64,000 nucleotides of DNA from Brugia malayi (GCF_000002995.4 NW_025062477.1:4870649-4934648), one strand, 5' to 3'. Counted from the first letter of the stretch, positions 25,601 through 39,600 are shown. Notes: a model not told the origin generated them from the sequence alone. Program-made: numbers and translations.

Positions 25601-28600
25601 AATACAATAAGTAAAAAAGAGTAAATATAAATGTTAAGAATGAAAAAAAATTAATCCAAAAACTAAATTAAAAAAGCATAAATTAAGTCAAATAATTGTT
25701 GATAATTTCCTTTTCTTTTGAACATATTTCATAAACGTTTAATTATTCAAAATACCGTTTAAAAAAAAGAAATAAAAACGCAATTATTTTAAATTTTATT
25801 TTAGATTTATTATATTTATCATAAAAATAGAATCAAAAATATCCCTTCATTTTTATAATTTTGAACTCTAAAAGAGAAAAAAAAAATCAAAAAATGAGAA
25901 AAAGAAGAGCAAAAAAGTTAATGATAGAAAGATATATAAAAATTTAAATAAATATATAAAGAAATATAAGCTGGAATAGTTAAAAATTTATCAAATATTG
26001 CATTAAATATCACATAATCAATAAAACAAAAAAAAAGAAAGAATAGGTTAAGTGAATAAATTAACACATCAATTAATTAATTTTGCATTCAATGTCTCTT
26101 GCTATTATATAACAACTAATGACTGATCATCTGATATGAGAATTAATCAATCAAAATCTATGTTTACTTAATGACTCACTTAATTTAAATTTAAAAAAAA
26201 TAGCAATTTTTCTGGCTATTATTCATCATCAATCATATGTTTCAATTATTTTGTCATACTACTTACAGCATTTTTCAAATTCCTATAACTTTAAATTAAC
26301 AATGGAAATAGATAAAAGCATAACAACTAAATGGAACTAAGAATTTTTGATAGGAAAAAGATTTTTTTTTTTTATTTATTTACTTTTTTTCACTGTAATA
26401 AAAATGATTTAAATTTGCTATAGGAAAAAATGAAAGTTTAAACTAAAGAAAAAAAGCTCAAAGCTAACACAATTTTTGACATTACAGTTAACAGCAGAAC
26501 TTTATATTTTAAATAGAACAAATGTATCGATTATGAATATATGAATTTTATCAATGAAAAAAAAAAATTCTTAAAATTCATTTTTAAAATAACGAAATTA
26601 TTGAGTTGCAATTTTATTATTTATTTATTTATTTTTTGTTGTGTTCCATCTCAGTTAAACAAACAATTTGTTGTATAAAATAATATATTCTTCAAAAAAA
26701 AAAAAAAAAAAGAAATGTAAGTTTCCATTTCGTTCCTTTTTTTCTTCAACTAATATAATCTTTTTCCATTTTCTTTTTTTCCTTCATTTTCTTTTGCATA
26801 TTATTTTTTATTTATTGATTATTATTTTTTTTTTTTTGATTATTTAATACAACAAATTAAAATATTGAAATTTTTTTTGAACTGAAATATTTTTTAAAAT
26901 TAAAATGGCTATTAAAATATTGAAATTTTCAAAAACACATAAATTAATAAATTTATTACTAATGTTGCTCAATAGTTTGGTAAAGAAAATAAATGCAATT
27001 GCTTGAAACATAATAGATTGTTTTATAATTTAATTGATTTTCTTTTTAATTTAATTTTCATTCCTGAAAAGGTTTTATTGTTTCTATCATATTATGAATG
27101 AAAGTAAATTAGTAAAAAAGAGAGTCAAAAGCAGAAATACGAATTAATGAAGAAAATACAAAAGAATTTGCGTCATTGTAATTAATGAAGTAAATACAAG
27201 CATTAATTCTTTAGAATTTACGTCAACACTCTCAATTAATATGTGAGTATTTACTAATATACTAGCAATTAATATCACTGGAAAAGTTTTTAGAAACTGC
27301 TAAATAATTTGTCAAAATTTTCAAATTAAATATTATTAATTAGTGATGAGTAGAAGAAATATGATTAATTACTTATTAATAATACTTAATTTAAACCATC
27401 AAATTTCAAAAAATTCCGTATCTTTTTATTGTTTATTAGAGATAGAAATTTGGAAATTCTAGCAAAAGTATTTAGCAATTTGAAAAATTTAACCGTACCA
27501 ATTAAAAGCGAAGAGAAAAATAATGATATAAACTATACAATAGATAACAATTAAATGAGATAAATTCAACCAAAAATAAAAATAAATTAATGATTGGAAG
27601 AAATCACGTTAAATCACTAATTTCATACTTGGTGTATTGATGAAAATGTAAGATTATTGGATCTTTACAATTAAAAATCAAATTTTATGCAGTATAAAAT
27701 GCAAAACTATAAATTAGAAATGGTAGAAGTGTTACAGCTTTATGACTTCCTTATGATAAATGATAATTTTTCCTAACAGTAAACAAAACTTGGTTGTTTG
27801 ATATAAAATATATAAACACTTAAAAATACTATCATAATAAAATGTCTACAGCATAAATTTTCTGCGTTAATCATAATTGTGATTAATTGATCCAAAATAT
27901 TCAATTTGATGTGGCAAAAAATATTTTAAATTATTAAATTTTAAATTTTTTAAAATTTAAAATTACTTCGAAAAGGATTGAAAAGAACAAAACAAATAGA
28001 AGATTATCTAAAATATATCCTGAAATTTTAGGAGAACATTATAAAAATTAACTTTTCATGAATTGAAATGTAGTTATAATTTATTAGCTCAACATAAATC
28101 TTGATACAAATAGTGTTTTATAAATGTCAAAAATTTTGCATAAAAAGCAAAATTAGCTTAAATCAGTCTGAATTTGATTAATAAATTATTAATAAATTCG
28201 ATTAATAATTTAATAAAAAATTTACTTTCATGTTTTTCTTCTTTCAGAAAAGCAAACATAAAAAATAAAGATTTAAAAAAAATGAAGACAGAAAACTTAA
28301 AAACCTATTAAGTAACAAAATGAATTAAATGAAAGTAAATTAGCTTAAATAGGAAACTGAATCAAACAGATTAAGAAAGTGAAAAAAAAATTAAAAGAAA
28401 GAAAATTAAGAAAATTAAAAGAAATCACAAATACATCATTAATTTTTGATCTAAAAATGCATTAAATTTCAATATTTATTTATTACCAAAATTTCAATAC
28501 TTTTTAGAATTAAATTTCAGTACTTAAGCATGTATAATTATCATATCAGTATGAGAATTAACGGAATAAATTTATTATTAAATGATAATATATAATCAGT

Positions 28601-31600
28601 CAGTACTAATATTTGTGATATGTGGTATATAATAAATAAATAATTGATAAATGATATAATTTGTAATAGTATTATTTAACTTTTGATTTAAAATTACAAT
28701 AATACATTTTTTTTTTTTAAAAGAATGAATAAGAAGAGAGCAAATAAAACAATTCATTCATTTAACAATAATTAGTTCTTTTATTTGTTTTAATGGTAGC
28801 ATATCGATCAGATCATTGAAAGCAATTAGCTTCGAGAAATGGCTTTCTCGAGAAAAAAATAAAGAAAAAACTTCCGACACTCATTTATTCATTTTCTTCT
28901 TCCTTATTGCTTTTCCGCTTAATTTACTTGCCCCGTTTGCTCTTCTTCCATTCTTTTCAACTCCCCTCTCTCTCCTCTTCCTCTCTCTCCTCTTCCTCCC
29001 TCTCCTCTTCCTCTCTCTCCTCTCTCTCCCTAACCCGCGGTCTCTTTCTCTTCTTTGCTAACTCTTTTCTGCTTACTTTTTATAGGAAATAATGAAAAGA
29101 TTGAATGAATATTTTATGTATTTTACTTCAATAAAATTCTTTTTATTTTGATTTTTCATCTTTTTATTATTTTTTCATAAAGTTAATCATGAATATGTGA
29201 TTCCTCTCAATATGTAATTTAAATTACATATTGAACAGACTGACACACACACAGATGTACACACATACACACACACACACACACATACACACACACATAT
29301 ATATATATATAACAAAAATAACAATTTAAAACAAATTAGTTGCTGTGGTATAGATTTCAATATTTATTTGAAGGATTTTATTCGTAAATACTTGAAGAGA
29401 ATTGAAATAATAATTAAGGAATAAAAAATGGTTGATAATATGTTTGAATGAGCGATTAAATTACTCTCATTTATTTGTGAATGAATGAAATTGAAAGGAG
29501 TGAATTAAATTAGAATTCATCAATTAAATTTAGTGGCATTCTTTTTCTTCTCTTTTATTGTTAAAGAAATGTGTAGAAATGATTGAAAATTTATAGATAT
29601 ACATTAACAGATGTAAATAATAGCTAACTTTGATAATACTATATGATGTAAAAAAGAAAAATATTTATTATAAGCGTAAATTTAATTTCTCAATTATAAT
29701 ATATTAAGTAAAAACTTCTATTCTTTCAAAATCAACTGCAAAGAATGCAATTAAATTCATTTCAATTGTTTAATAAAATTTATTATTTAATAAATGTAAA
29801 TATTTAGTAAATAGCAAATATTTAATAAATGTTATCGAATAATGTTCTTGTAAATTGTTTTAAAAGAAAGAAAAATTCGATTGAAATATCAAACTTCAAT
29901 TCTGATTAACAAATTAAGAAATATTCTAATTAGCGCATTAATTAAATTGGGGAACAATTAGTAATGCTTGAATTGTCTGAAATTTCGAAATTGGATGAAA
30001 TAAGAAACCAAATGAAGTGAAAATTTTTTCAACTTTAAATGAAATGACAACATTTCACCAAATGTAAACAATTATTATTCATCGATGATTCAATCTTTAA
30101 ATACTAGCTAATTCTATTAAAAAATAAAAAAAAAATAAATAAAATTGATAAGTGCTAAGTATTCAATTGATTAAGCTATTCAATCAACAATAATAGTTTT
30201 GCATTTTCAATTAACAAATGTCATCCAAGTTGTCAACTTGTCACTTTATTTGCCAATAATTTCAATGCTAGAATAAAGCTTTTCACAACAGTAATTAAAT
30301 TATTTCATGTTTGTAATATAATAAATTTCTTTCTTCTATATATTCTGATTATTCCAACTCAATTATTTAGAAACAAAGGTATCTTCAATGAGAATAGAAC
30401 TTACTATTAATTTATCCTAGGTGTAAAGATGTATGTATGCATATGTCTGTACTTTGTGTGTGTGTGTCTGTTCTGGGTATCGATTTATTATCACTATAAC
30501 AATTAGAAATTATGATTAACTTAATACAATCACATAAGTGCTTACATATTGTGATTTAAAATTCAAAGTTCGTTTCATTAAAATAAACATTTTTAAAATT
30601 AAAATAAACACAAAAAATAAACATTTTTATAATTTCGAAATTTTGAGTGTAAACAGTCTTAAAATTTTGTTATTTTTTTTCATTATTGTAAATAATTTTA
30701 GGACTTCGAAATCTTAGTGTAAGTCATAATTTCAAAATGAGCAATAAATAAATTAAGTGAAAATTTCTTGATGAGACAAAAATAAAAGAAAAAAGAGGAA
30801 GAAGAGACAAATCGATAGATCTAATTGCGTCATATTTCTCTTACATTCACTCTCTAATTTTTTTAAATTCTAGATATCTTATCAAGTCATTAAACACTTT
30901 TCTTTTATTATTTAACTTTTCATTTTCATTTATTTTTTTCTATTCTTTTTTTTTTTAAAAAAAAAAGAAAAATTCGCAAAGATTTTGAAAAATAATTTAT
31001 AAAATACTAGAAATGACAGAAACAAATGGCTTAAATGGGAATAAAAAAATACTTGGTATGTTATGATATGATATGATATAATTAATATGATATGATATGA
31101 TGTGACATGTTATGACAATATATGATATGATATGATGCGATGTGATGTGATATGATATGGTGTGATGTGGCATTATATGATATTCTATAAACAAAATTGA
31201 TACAATTTGAATTAAAAAAATAAGTTAAGAAATGGATGAAATTTTTTCCCCTACAAAAGCCAATGATATCAAAAAAAGAAAATTTTTTGATTTTTAGCGA
31301 TTGTTTCTTTTTCTTTTTGGATTTTAATTTGAGAAAAATGGTGCATAAATTTGATAAGATAAAATAATCAGTGATAAGCTAAAATAAAAGAATAAAATAT
31401 GCTGAAAAGAAAAGCATAAATGTACACATATTTGTTTGGATTTTGCATTAAAAAGCAAAAAAAAAAAAAAAAAAAATGGAAATTTTCATGAATGGTATCA
31501 AAATTTCTGAAAGAACAGCAAAAAATCAGTAATTTTTATATTTTTACTACTAAAAATTTGACAATTTTGTTTAAAGAAAAACGAAAGAGAAGAAAATCAG

Positions 31601-32412
31601 CTTTGGACGGTTGTTTAATTGACTAATCTTTTATCAAAAAATCTTTAAAACTTGTTAAATATCTAAAACTATTTTAAGCTCAATTATACGGTTAAAGGTT
31701 AAAAATTTTGTTAACTAATTTAACTGGTTTTTGAAGGAGACCAATCTTCAAAGAAAATAAATTATTTTAATTATTCAAAAAAAAAAAAAAAAAAATGAAA
31801 AAAAACGATAAACTTTGAACAATTTTTTCAGTTCATTTCCTAAATAGTTTTTTGAAGTTTTCTGAATTTGATTAGCTGTTTTGTGACAAATTTTATAATT
31901 TTTGGTGCTAATTGGAAAAAATTTTCTAATATGCAAGAATTGAACTAAAAAAATATTTATAAAAAAGATTCTTATGCTAACATTATTTTATTATCATTTA
32001 TCTATTTTGCAGTAAGTAATTTTAAAAAGTAACTGCGACAAAAAGTTAATCCAATTTTTTTTTTTTTGGTCTTTAATTAGCATATAGTCTTTAATTAATA
32101 CAATTTTTAATATAACTTAGCAAATTACTAGTCTTTAGTATTCAATGATTAAAAAAATACTTACATAGCAATATGTGGCGTAGAGTTGTGGCTTCGTCCT
32201 TGATTCAACGGTAATTTACGATTGCTTGAATGTATCATTGGCAAATTGTCATCGTATGATTGCGTTCCTCGATTCTAAATTATTTCAAAAATTGATCCCT
32301 TCATTAATTTTAATTTTTAAAATAAAAATTAGTCTTTAATTTTTAGTCTTTGAATTTAATGACTAAAAAATTAGGCTTAAAAAATTTTTATATAAATCAA
32401 AGACTATATGCC

Positions 32413-32449
<37 letters not shown>

Positions 32450-33664
32450 GAAAAAGTTCAAATGATTTTTACATAAAATAAAAAATTTTTATATAAATTA
32501 AAAACTATATGCTAATTATAAAAAAAAAAAAAGACGAAAAAGTTCAAGTGATTAAAAAAAATAGAAATGTAATTTTTTTCTTTCATTTTTTTCAAATAAT
32601 TAATTTTTTTGGGTAAGTACTTTATCAATTAAAAAATGTAATGATATTTTTTTTTTTGCTGTGATAAGTTTTTTTATTTACTTATCAATGTTTATTATGT
32701 ATTTCATGAAAAAAAAAAAGAAAAACACAAAAATTTTTCAGCTACTAACAATTTTAAAGTCTTTTTTTCGTCTCATTCAACTTCATAATCAATCATTCAA
32801 ATAATTTACATATTTTGAATTATATTTTATGTTTTTTTGTTCTCTCTTCTTTTCGTTTTTTCTTTTTTTTTTGCTATTATTTTTAACTGAATGCGCATTT
32901 TGAAGGAAGCATATCAATCATTCTAAATGTAAGTTGAATTTTAATATTTCTAAAGGAAATGAGGAACTTTTGAAAAGTTCTCAAAACGACTTTTCCGTTT
33001 GTCACAATGAAAGTTCATTTGCTTAACAATTCTTTTTTTTAAAAAAAAAAAAAAGAAAAAAGAAGAAAAAATGACATGAAATAGGGTTCATTGATTTTTC
33101 TTTTTTTTTGTAAAAAAATTTTATGCAATGGAAACTATTCAAGCATAAATTACATAAAATTCCTATTAAAATGATAAGATTTATAAACTCCGAAACATTT
33201 ATTTTACTTTTTTTTCCCATTAGATTGGATAAAAATTTGAATTTTTAATGCGAAACTTAACGAATGTATTATAATTAATTGTGTAATTAGTAAAATTCAA
33301 GAATTTCCGACTTCCAACAAATTCATTTATTATTTGTTTAAAGAAAAAGAATGTAACACTAATAATAACAATGGAATGCAACACATAAAATTTTAAATTG
33401 TAAAATAAATGTGACAAGTCGTTGACATATTTTAAAAAACATTACCAATTCAATATTTTGAAAAGCGAATAGACATCCGGAATTTACCGAATTATTATTC
33501 GTCAGTATTATTTTTGGTGATGAATTTGCTGTTGCTGGAGCAGTTTGTGATAAGGATAATATGTGATTAGATGAAATTGGTGTAGGAGGTAAACGACGTC
33601 CGGTATGCATAACTGGTTTTCCATAAGTATGTTCATACGATTGAAACTGATTCGATTTTTTCAT
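16635..33664 (-). CDS. RGK-family (Rad/Gem/Kir-like) small GTPase with long N-terminal extension
   Basis: RGK proteins are Ras-like GTPases that bind calcium-channel beta subunits and lower voltage-gated calcium current. Eleven exons in minus order: 33664-33488, 32274-32165, 21833-21666, 19352-19159, 18857-18718, 18465-18372, 18236-18157, 17912-17723, 17487-17336, 16982-16872, 16724-16635; every junction is phase-consistent, 501 aa. G1 is GSTGVGKT (residues about 268-275), G4 NKVD (371-374), G5 EVSVAL (399-404). The switch II position reads LTFLEIDPHN, without DxxG, as is typical of RGK members. The roughly 260-residue N-terminus is basic and Ser-rich and contains RRLPPTP (23-29), an SH3-ligand type motif. 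The C-terminus is basic and aromatic (RRYSRRRRQQ; NLVERFRNWRRLL) without a CaaX box, also RGK-like. The exon 2-3 intron is 10.3 kb. An acceptor directly before the ATG suggests trans-splicing or a 5' UTR intron. The family call is inferred; a divergent Ras-like protein is the alternative. Confidence 0.82.
23926..24285 (+). repeat. (CAA)n-rich degenerate simple repeat
   Basis: About 350 bp of AAC/CAA/ATAAC units interrupted by CAGA. It creates long Leu/Val/Cys-rich frames on the minus strand that are not genes. Confidence 0.95.
24308..24419 (-). other. Candidate alternative 3' terminal exon of the RGK-like gene
   Basis: A GC-richer island next to the CAA tract. An acceptor (GTCATTCAG) precedes base 24419. 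If joined to exon 2 (which ends in phase 2), the frame stays open for 36 codons, with balanced residues such as FVQFPRQDRIIIT and LSGNVTLATDI, and ends at TAG 24308-24310. The resulting protein of about 130 aa would keep the RRLPPTP motif and lack the GTPase domain. An internal donor (GTAATG, after 74 nt) would instead make a frame-shifting cassette. Confidence 0.35.
25066..25248 (+). CDS. Isolated 60-codon open frame, uncertain
   Basis: It encodes a Leu-rich peptide (for example NLQQNLKLLLNGLCIHNIIE) with base content above its surroundings, in the antisense direction inside intron 2 of the RGK-like gene. It has no recognisable family, signal peptide or clear splice partners. It may be a small gene, a decayed element or chance. 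Confidence 0.15.
   Translation: MKKLIEEKACLFAYVLLSLKMNGPNLQQNLKLLLNGLCIHNIIERKFTNPRNSQQGNRSV
28961..29031 (+). repeat. Polypyrimidine (CTCTTCCTC) tract
   Basis: About 70 bp of almost pure C/T, with a near-repeat of CTCCTCTTCCTC. It creates spurious Leu/Ser/Pro frames on the plus strand. Confidence 0.9.
29242..29311 (+). repeat. (CA)n-(TA)n compound microsatellite
   Basis: Runs of ACAC interrupted by ATAC, followed directly by about nine TA units. Confidence 0.95.
31056..31185 (+). repeat. Degenerate ATATG-type pentanucleotide array
   Basis: Repeated TGATA/TGATG units (period 5) over about 130 bp. The minus-strand His/Ser/Tyr-rich frame across it is an artefact. A shorter related patch lies near 58340-58380. 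Confidence 0.85.
32050..32545. repeat. Inverted and direct repeats flanking exon 2 of the RGK-like gene
   Basis: An element of about 50 bp with the core AAAGACTATATGC and an A-run occurs twice in direct orientation (about 32385-32430 and 32485-32535, spaced 100 bp) and once inverted on the other side of exon 2 (about 32055-32110). The copies are imperfect but alignable, so the flanking introns could pair around exon 2. Confidence 0.7.
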
Positions 33665-36600
33665 TACCTAAACAATTTTTATTAATTAATTCATTGTAAT
33701 TACTAATTAATATTATCATCAGCGATATAACTGTATACATATATACTACACAACTCATTATTAAATAATATTTATTTGAAATTTTATACAAGTTAATTTG
33801 AATAATTTTTACAAAAAATTTATTAATTTAGAAAAAGAAATATGGAAGAGAAAAATTAATAAATTGAAAAATGAATAAACTAAGCATCAATTTCTAAAAG
33901 ATTGTAAAAAATTATTGATTAATTGTAAAAATCATTCATAAAAAAATTAGTAATTAAGTATTGTTTTTAAAAATTTTTATAAATAAAATGTGATATGTAA
34001 ACATTGAATTAAAATTTTTAGCTTTTTTAGCTTTTTCAAAATATCACTCTTAAATTAAGAAAGTATTTTATGTAAAGGAAATTTTCATTTGTCTCATCAA
34101 AGTTTCAAGTAAAAATTTTATATTAAAGATATGTAAAAAAAATACTTTAAAAATTAGGATTTTGTGGGAAAGGTATTTACACCAATGAATAACTAAATCA
34201 AAAATTGTGCTAAATTTTATTACAATAATCTTTTTCTTTTCTTTTTTTTTAAAGTATTGAAAAAATAAATGTACTGGATATAAATAAGATATATTTTGTT
34301 GTACTACTGATATGTTAATGATAAAAAAAAAAAAAAACTTTTGAAAATTAAATGAAGCATGCATATCTCTGCTATTTACTAATATATTAAAATACTTAAA
34401 TTTGAGAAAATAAATTCTCTGAACGTAAATAAGATACATTTGTTTACTTTAATAGTACTTTAGAATATTTTAATTTTAATGATATAAAGTTTCATTTCCT
34501 TATAACATTCCACATACACATACACACACAGACATTTATGAAATATGAAACCACTGATAAAATAAGCAAAATATGTTACTAAAAATATTCGAAATCGTAT
34601 TTGTAATTGAAAATTGTAACCTTGATAGATGATACTTCTGCTGTTTTTTCCTACAAACATTAGCTCAAATTGCAATTATTTTGGATTTTTTTAAACGATC
34701 AAAAATTATAGTTTTATATATATTTAAGAAAATCTTTAATTTATGCTTGAAAAAATGTTTTATAAATGCGACAGAGGAATGGCAGTAATAATAATAACTT
34801 AAAAATTATAAAATTAAAAAGGAAAAAAATTTTTGATTAAAAAAATTTTTATGTACGTCTAAATAGAATATAACAACATAACAAGATAGATTTTTTTTCC
34901 AAAGCATTATCCATCGCAATGCTAATACCGCAGAAAATAACTGTTGAAATTTTGAAAAAATAAAATTGCAATTCAAAACGGATAAACGAACAATTCCGGT
35001 AGGCTAAGAAAAATTGAGAAAATGAAATGTAAACTTGAATGATAGCTGCAATAATAACAACAATTGCTGTATTTTTTGATGAGTGTCTTAAAATTTAATT
35101 TTTTTTTTTTAAAATCATTTTAATTGAAACAATTTATTTCTCATCCAACAAACACAAAAATTTTAGCATAAAAAAAGAATAAATCAAAAGCGCCTAAGAT
35201 TTATTTCACTTAATGATATTAAACTGAAAAATTATTTGACGCTGAAACTTCTCTGACTAATTTCTTTTCTTTTTCTATTTATCCAATGGCAAATCTATTA
35301 TTAGTTCAATTGTTTTCACAATAACTATTATTTCGAACAATATATTTATTTTCTTTTCCATATTTTCCATAGACAAAAATATTTATTTATTCTTTTCCAT
35401 ATTTAGTAGTAAAAAAGTTTGGGACCATTTTTCAAATTTAATAAGTTAATAAAAAGGAATTAAAAAAGATATATTAATTAAATAAATGAATAAGTAAATA
35501 AAATTAACTGACCTTTTTTTTATTTTGCAATCGTCTATGAAATATGTTCATTAAATATGATTTTCAAAATTTTAAATAATTAAAGTTTTCCAAGTGTAGC
35601 CAAAAAAAAGAAACTTTAAGGAAGGTAAATTCCTTAAAATGTGGGAAGAAAATTTATGATTCGATTATGAGAAGATTGTCGGAAGAAATTATGAAAATTA
35701 CGGAAAAGCCAAATTTTTTTTATTTAGTTGAAAAAATTCAATCATTCATCAAATGCTTTAAATTCATCATTTTTACATTCTGTTTCAAATGGCATTCTTT
35801 AGTGACATTTATGAAAATTAAAATTTTCATAAATAAAATTTTACGAATGTAAATGAAAAGAATTTATTAAACAGTAAATTATATTACACAAATAGAATTA
35901 CAAGTGAGAAAAATTAATTTTCATTAAAATTTTTATGCTTTCATTTTCTTGTATCATTTCATTAATAATAAATTTCACTTTTTTCCTTTAAAAATTTTCT
36001 CGTAAGTTTTATTTTTAATTAATTTTTAAATTTTATTAAGAGTTAAATGACTGAAAAAATGAAAGAATATCTATTTTGCAGTATAATTAATTACGAAAAT
36101 TAATATTAGTGATAGTGATTAGAGACAAAATACATATAATTAGTTAGTATCATATCACACCATTAATTAAGCTAATTAAACACCAAAAGAAAAAATGACA
36201 AAAAATAGTAGATTTTTATTGTAACAAGTAACAATTAGGAATTGCCAGGTAAATAAAAAGGGGAAAAGATTAAGATAAGCAATGATAAGAAGAATTATGA
36301 CAAAAAAATTATTAAACTTCAGATAAATTATTATGATTTTATGTTACAAATTTTGCTGAACCATAAATGTCTCTTTGAATTATTTTATATGAAATTTTTT
36401 CTTTCAGTCAATTCTTATAATCAATTAAATAAGCAAACAAAATTTACATTTAATTTGAAATGATACATTTTACTAGCTAATGCACAATAACATTTCCTTA
36501 ATTCATATAACACTTCAAGAAAACATATTCAAATATTTCAAAAATTTATATATCATTCAACTAATCATTTAAACATCATATTGGGTTAATACTTAATTGA

Positions 36601-39600
36601 AATTTGAAATGAAATGTGAATTGAAGGAAAATTAAATGAAAAAAAAATGTTGAAAAGCAGGTTAGAAGTATAATTTGTAAAATGTAAATGATGATTAAAG
36701 CGTAAAATTTACGAAGGAAAAATATCGCTAATGATTTACCATTGCAAATTACTAATCTAAAATTTTGCGAACATTTAAATTATTTCAATTATCATTGATA
36801 ATCCCATACCCTTTTAAGCATTTTCAAGATGCTTGCTTATTTTTCTTGTAATACTTAGCACAAAAAACAAAATAAAACCAATTTGAACTCTTAAAAAACT
36901 TTTGGAAAAATGTTTGGAAAAAAAAATATAATTTTAAAAAGTGGTTAACATTATATTTTTTATTTGTTATCACTTTTTTAATACTTTTACTGATATAAAG
37001 TTTAATTATTTAAAAAAAAAACAAAAAAAAGTTTAATTTTTTATTTTAAATAAGTCGTAAAAAGGACGAAAATATCGCTGACATTAAATTTTATTCCAAA
37101 ATTTTTGAATAATAAATAATTGGATTCATATGCATGTTTTTTTTTTTTCAAATTTTTGAATATATATGTATTTATTTTTGATTATTTGTTCCAAAATTTT
37201 ATTCAAAAACGAAATTCAAAGTTCCAATTAAATTTATGAAAAAATTTTGTATAGCAATGAAATAAATATTGGACTTAAAACTTGGATAATTTCCATTCTT
37301 TTTTTTTCTCTCTTTTTTTGAAGCATACAATTATGAAAAAGCTAATAATTGGTGCCAAATTTCAAGTATTAGATTAAAAATGAAGAATGTGAAGGTAAAA
37401 TGAGATGGAATAGAATGAAAAATGAAATGAATGTATGGATGGAAGAAATTGAAATGTGTTTGAGAAGCTTTTGTCATTTTGCTGTCACACTTTGATAGAT
37501 AAAAGCTTTAAACATCTTAAAGATGAATGGGCACATTTATATTATATCAGAAGTAATAGCAAAAATAATAGACTTTTTAAGTTTCTTTCATAAAAGGAAA
37601 AAAGTGAAAAAGAAATAAAACATACTGCAATTAAGATAAGAATTAATCTAAAAGCTTATCACTATCACTAGCTATTTTAATCAATCATAAGTTTCCAGTC
37701 TCAGTTTAAAAATAAAATCATTAGGTAAAAAAAGAAATAAAAAACAAACAATCTTTTAATATATACAAAATAAGTAATAGTTCATAACAAAATTACACTT
37801 TAAAAATGCAATATATCAAATATTTCTAAAAAAGAAAAAGAGAAAAAATGATAAGAAAAAGTCGATAAAAACAAAAATAATAATAGCCTTTGGGTAGGAA
37901 AAACAAAAAATGAAATTAAGCATTAACCTGCGGGATATTTTTCAATTTAATTCTAATCTCTTTTGTGTTTTAGCTAGCTTCTATTTGAAGAAAACATTTA
38001 TAAATTTTCACATCAATATTCTCTCTTCAAATATTATTTTAATAATAGCTTTTTTCTTTTTTAATTTTGTTTTTCTTTCTCAGTTATTTATTTATTTTTA
38101 TTTGTTTCTTCTTTCCGCAATTTTTATTCTACTTTTGTTTTTTAAATTACGTACATTTCTACATATGCAGCTTATGTTTGAAACATATTTGAAAGAAGTA
38201 GCATGTTTAAAAAAATGTATTTGAAAATTGTATTTGAAAAAAAATTTGAAAATATAAAATTAAAATATGCAAAAGATATGTTTAAAAGCATTCATATTTG
38301 AATATATTGTATATTTGAAAAATTTCTCATTTCTTTTTCATACTAAGCAAGCAAAAAAGCATCCTTAAATATTTAAAAATGTACGAAATTATCAATGATA
38401 AATTAAAATACGTTTTTAATTTCAAAATATGTTATTAATTTTAAGTTCATTTAAAACACACTAATAACTTTTATGTAGACTAATAACTTTTTTTGTAGAA
38501 AATTTTAGTGACTTACAAAATACAGTAACACATAACCTTATTTTTAGAAATACTCTATTTTAAATTCTGGTTGACGTACGTAAAATTATTCTTATTTATT
38601 TGCGCAATGAAATTTCTTTTTACCAGAAACTATGATGTATTGTAACATATTTAGTTATAAGTCATTTTAATAATTACTTTTTTAAATAGAATTATTAATA
38701 ACATTTTAATTGCTAAATAATAACAAAGTAACAAATTCGATAACGATTAATACTTTAAATCCAAAATATAAATTTTTATCATTGAAAAATTTTCTATTAT
38801 ACTTTTCTGTCACATCAACAAAATTATACTTATTCCTGTTATTTTTTTTTCCTATCAACTTAAATACGGAAATTCGGAAATATTTTGTAAATAATAAAAT
38901 GTAGGGTATACATACACATTCATATTATTTTTATTTATTTTGCAATGTTATATTTTACAAAGTTTAATTTTTAACTTTTTTTTCTTGATATGGCAAATTT
39001 GTTTTGAAAAAAAAAAAAAAAAAAAAAAAACTGATGAAAAATTAGAAAAAAATACTTCGCTGGAAATTTTTAAAACCAATGAATTTTTAAGTTCTTAAAA
39101 ATTTCTTCAAACTAAAATTTTTTTAGCATTGAAATTTCGGTATAATTATTATGCATAAGAAAAAATTCATGCAAAGATGATGCGAGAAGATTAGAGAGGA
39201 AAAATTTTTTTGTGAATTGTTTAAAAAAAGCATAATTTTTTTTCTAAAATATAAAATGGAACTGCTTCTAGAATTAACTAAATTCTAACACTGTAAATGT
39301 AAACTAAGGAAAAAATTTAAAAGTTCTTTCCAATAATTCAAAAATTTTTTAAAAAACTTCACAGCATTGCATATTAAATTACATGCTGAAAATTTAATTA
39401 AATTATTGAGTGAATAAAAAATTAAAAACAAAATTAAAAGATAAAAATTTTATTTGTAGTAAATTATAACTAAATTAGGGTATAATATAATAGGAGAAAA
39501 ATGAAGAAATTGCTAAAGCTTGAAAGTAAAGAGAGAAACAACGAATATTTGCCACATTTGTTGAATGATTGACAGAGATGTAAGATAAGCGAATAGAATG

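Larger units (their letters stand above)
21834..32164 (-). other. 10.3-kb intron 2 of the RGK-like gene
   Basis: An unusually long intron for a nematode. It is very AT-rich and holds a CAA-type tract (about 23.93-24.27 kb), a possible alternative terminal exon (24308-24419), a CT tract, a CA/TA microsatellite and an ATATG-type pentamer array. No other gene is supported. One isolated 60-codon plus-strand frame lies at 25066. Confidence 0.6.

Noticed and set aside
28816..29092. Plus-strand frames rich in Leu, Ser and Phe
   Set aside because: They arise from a CT tract; there is no splice or initiation context and no balanced composition.
30997..31194. A 65-codon minus-strand frame rich in His, Ser, Ile and Tyr
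   Set aside because: It translates the ATATG pentamer array and has no independent support.
34068..38904. Several open frames of 60-120 codons on both strands
   Set aside because: They are made of Phe, Ile, Lys, Asn and Tyr as expected from AT-rich DNA, with no conserved motifs or phase-compatible splice partners.
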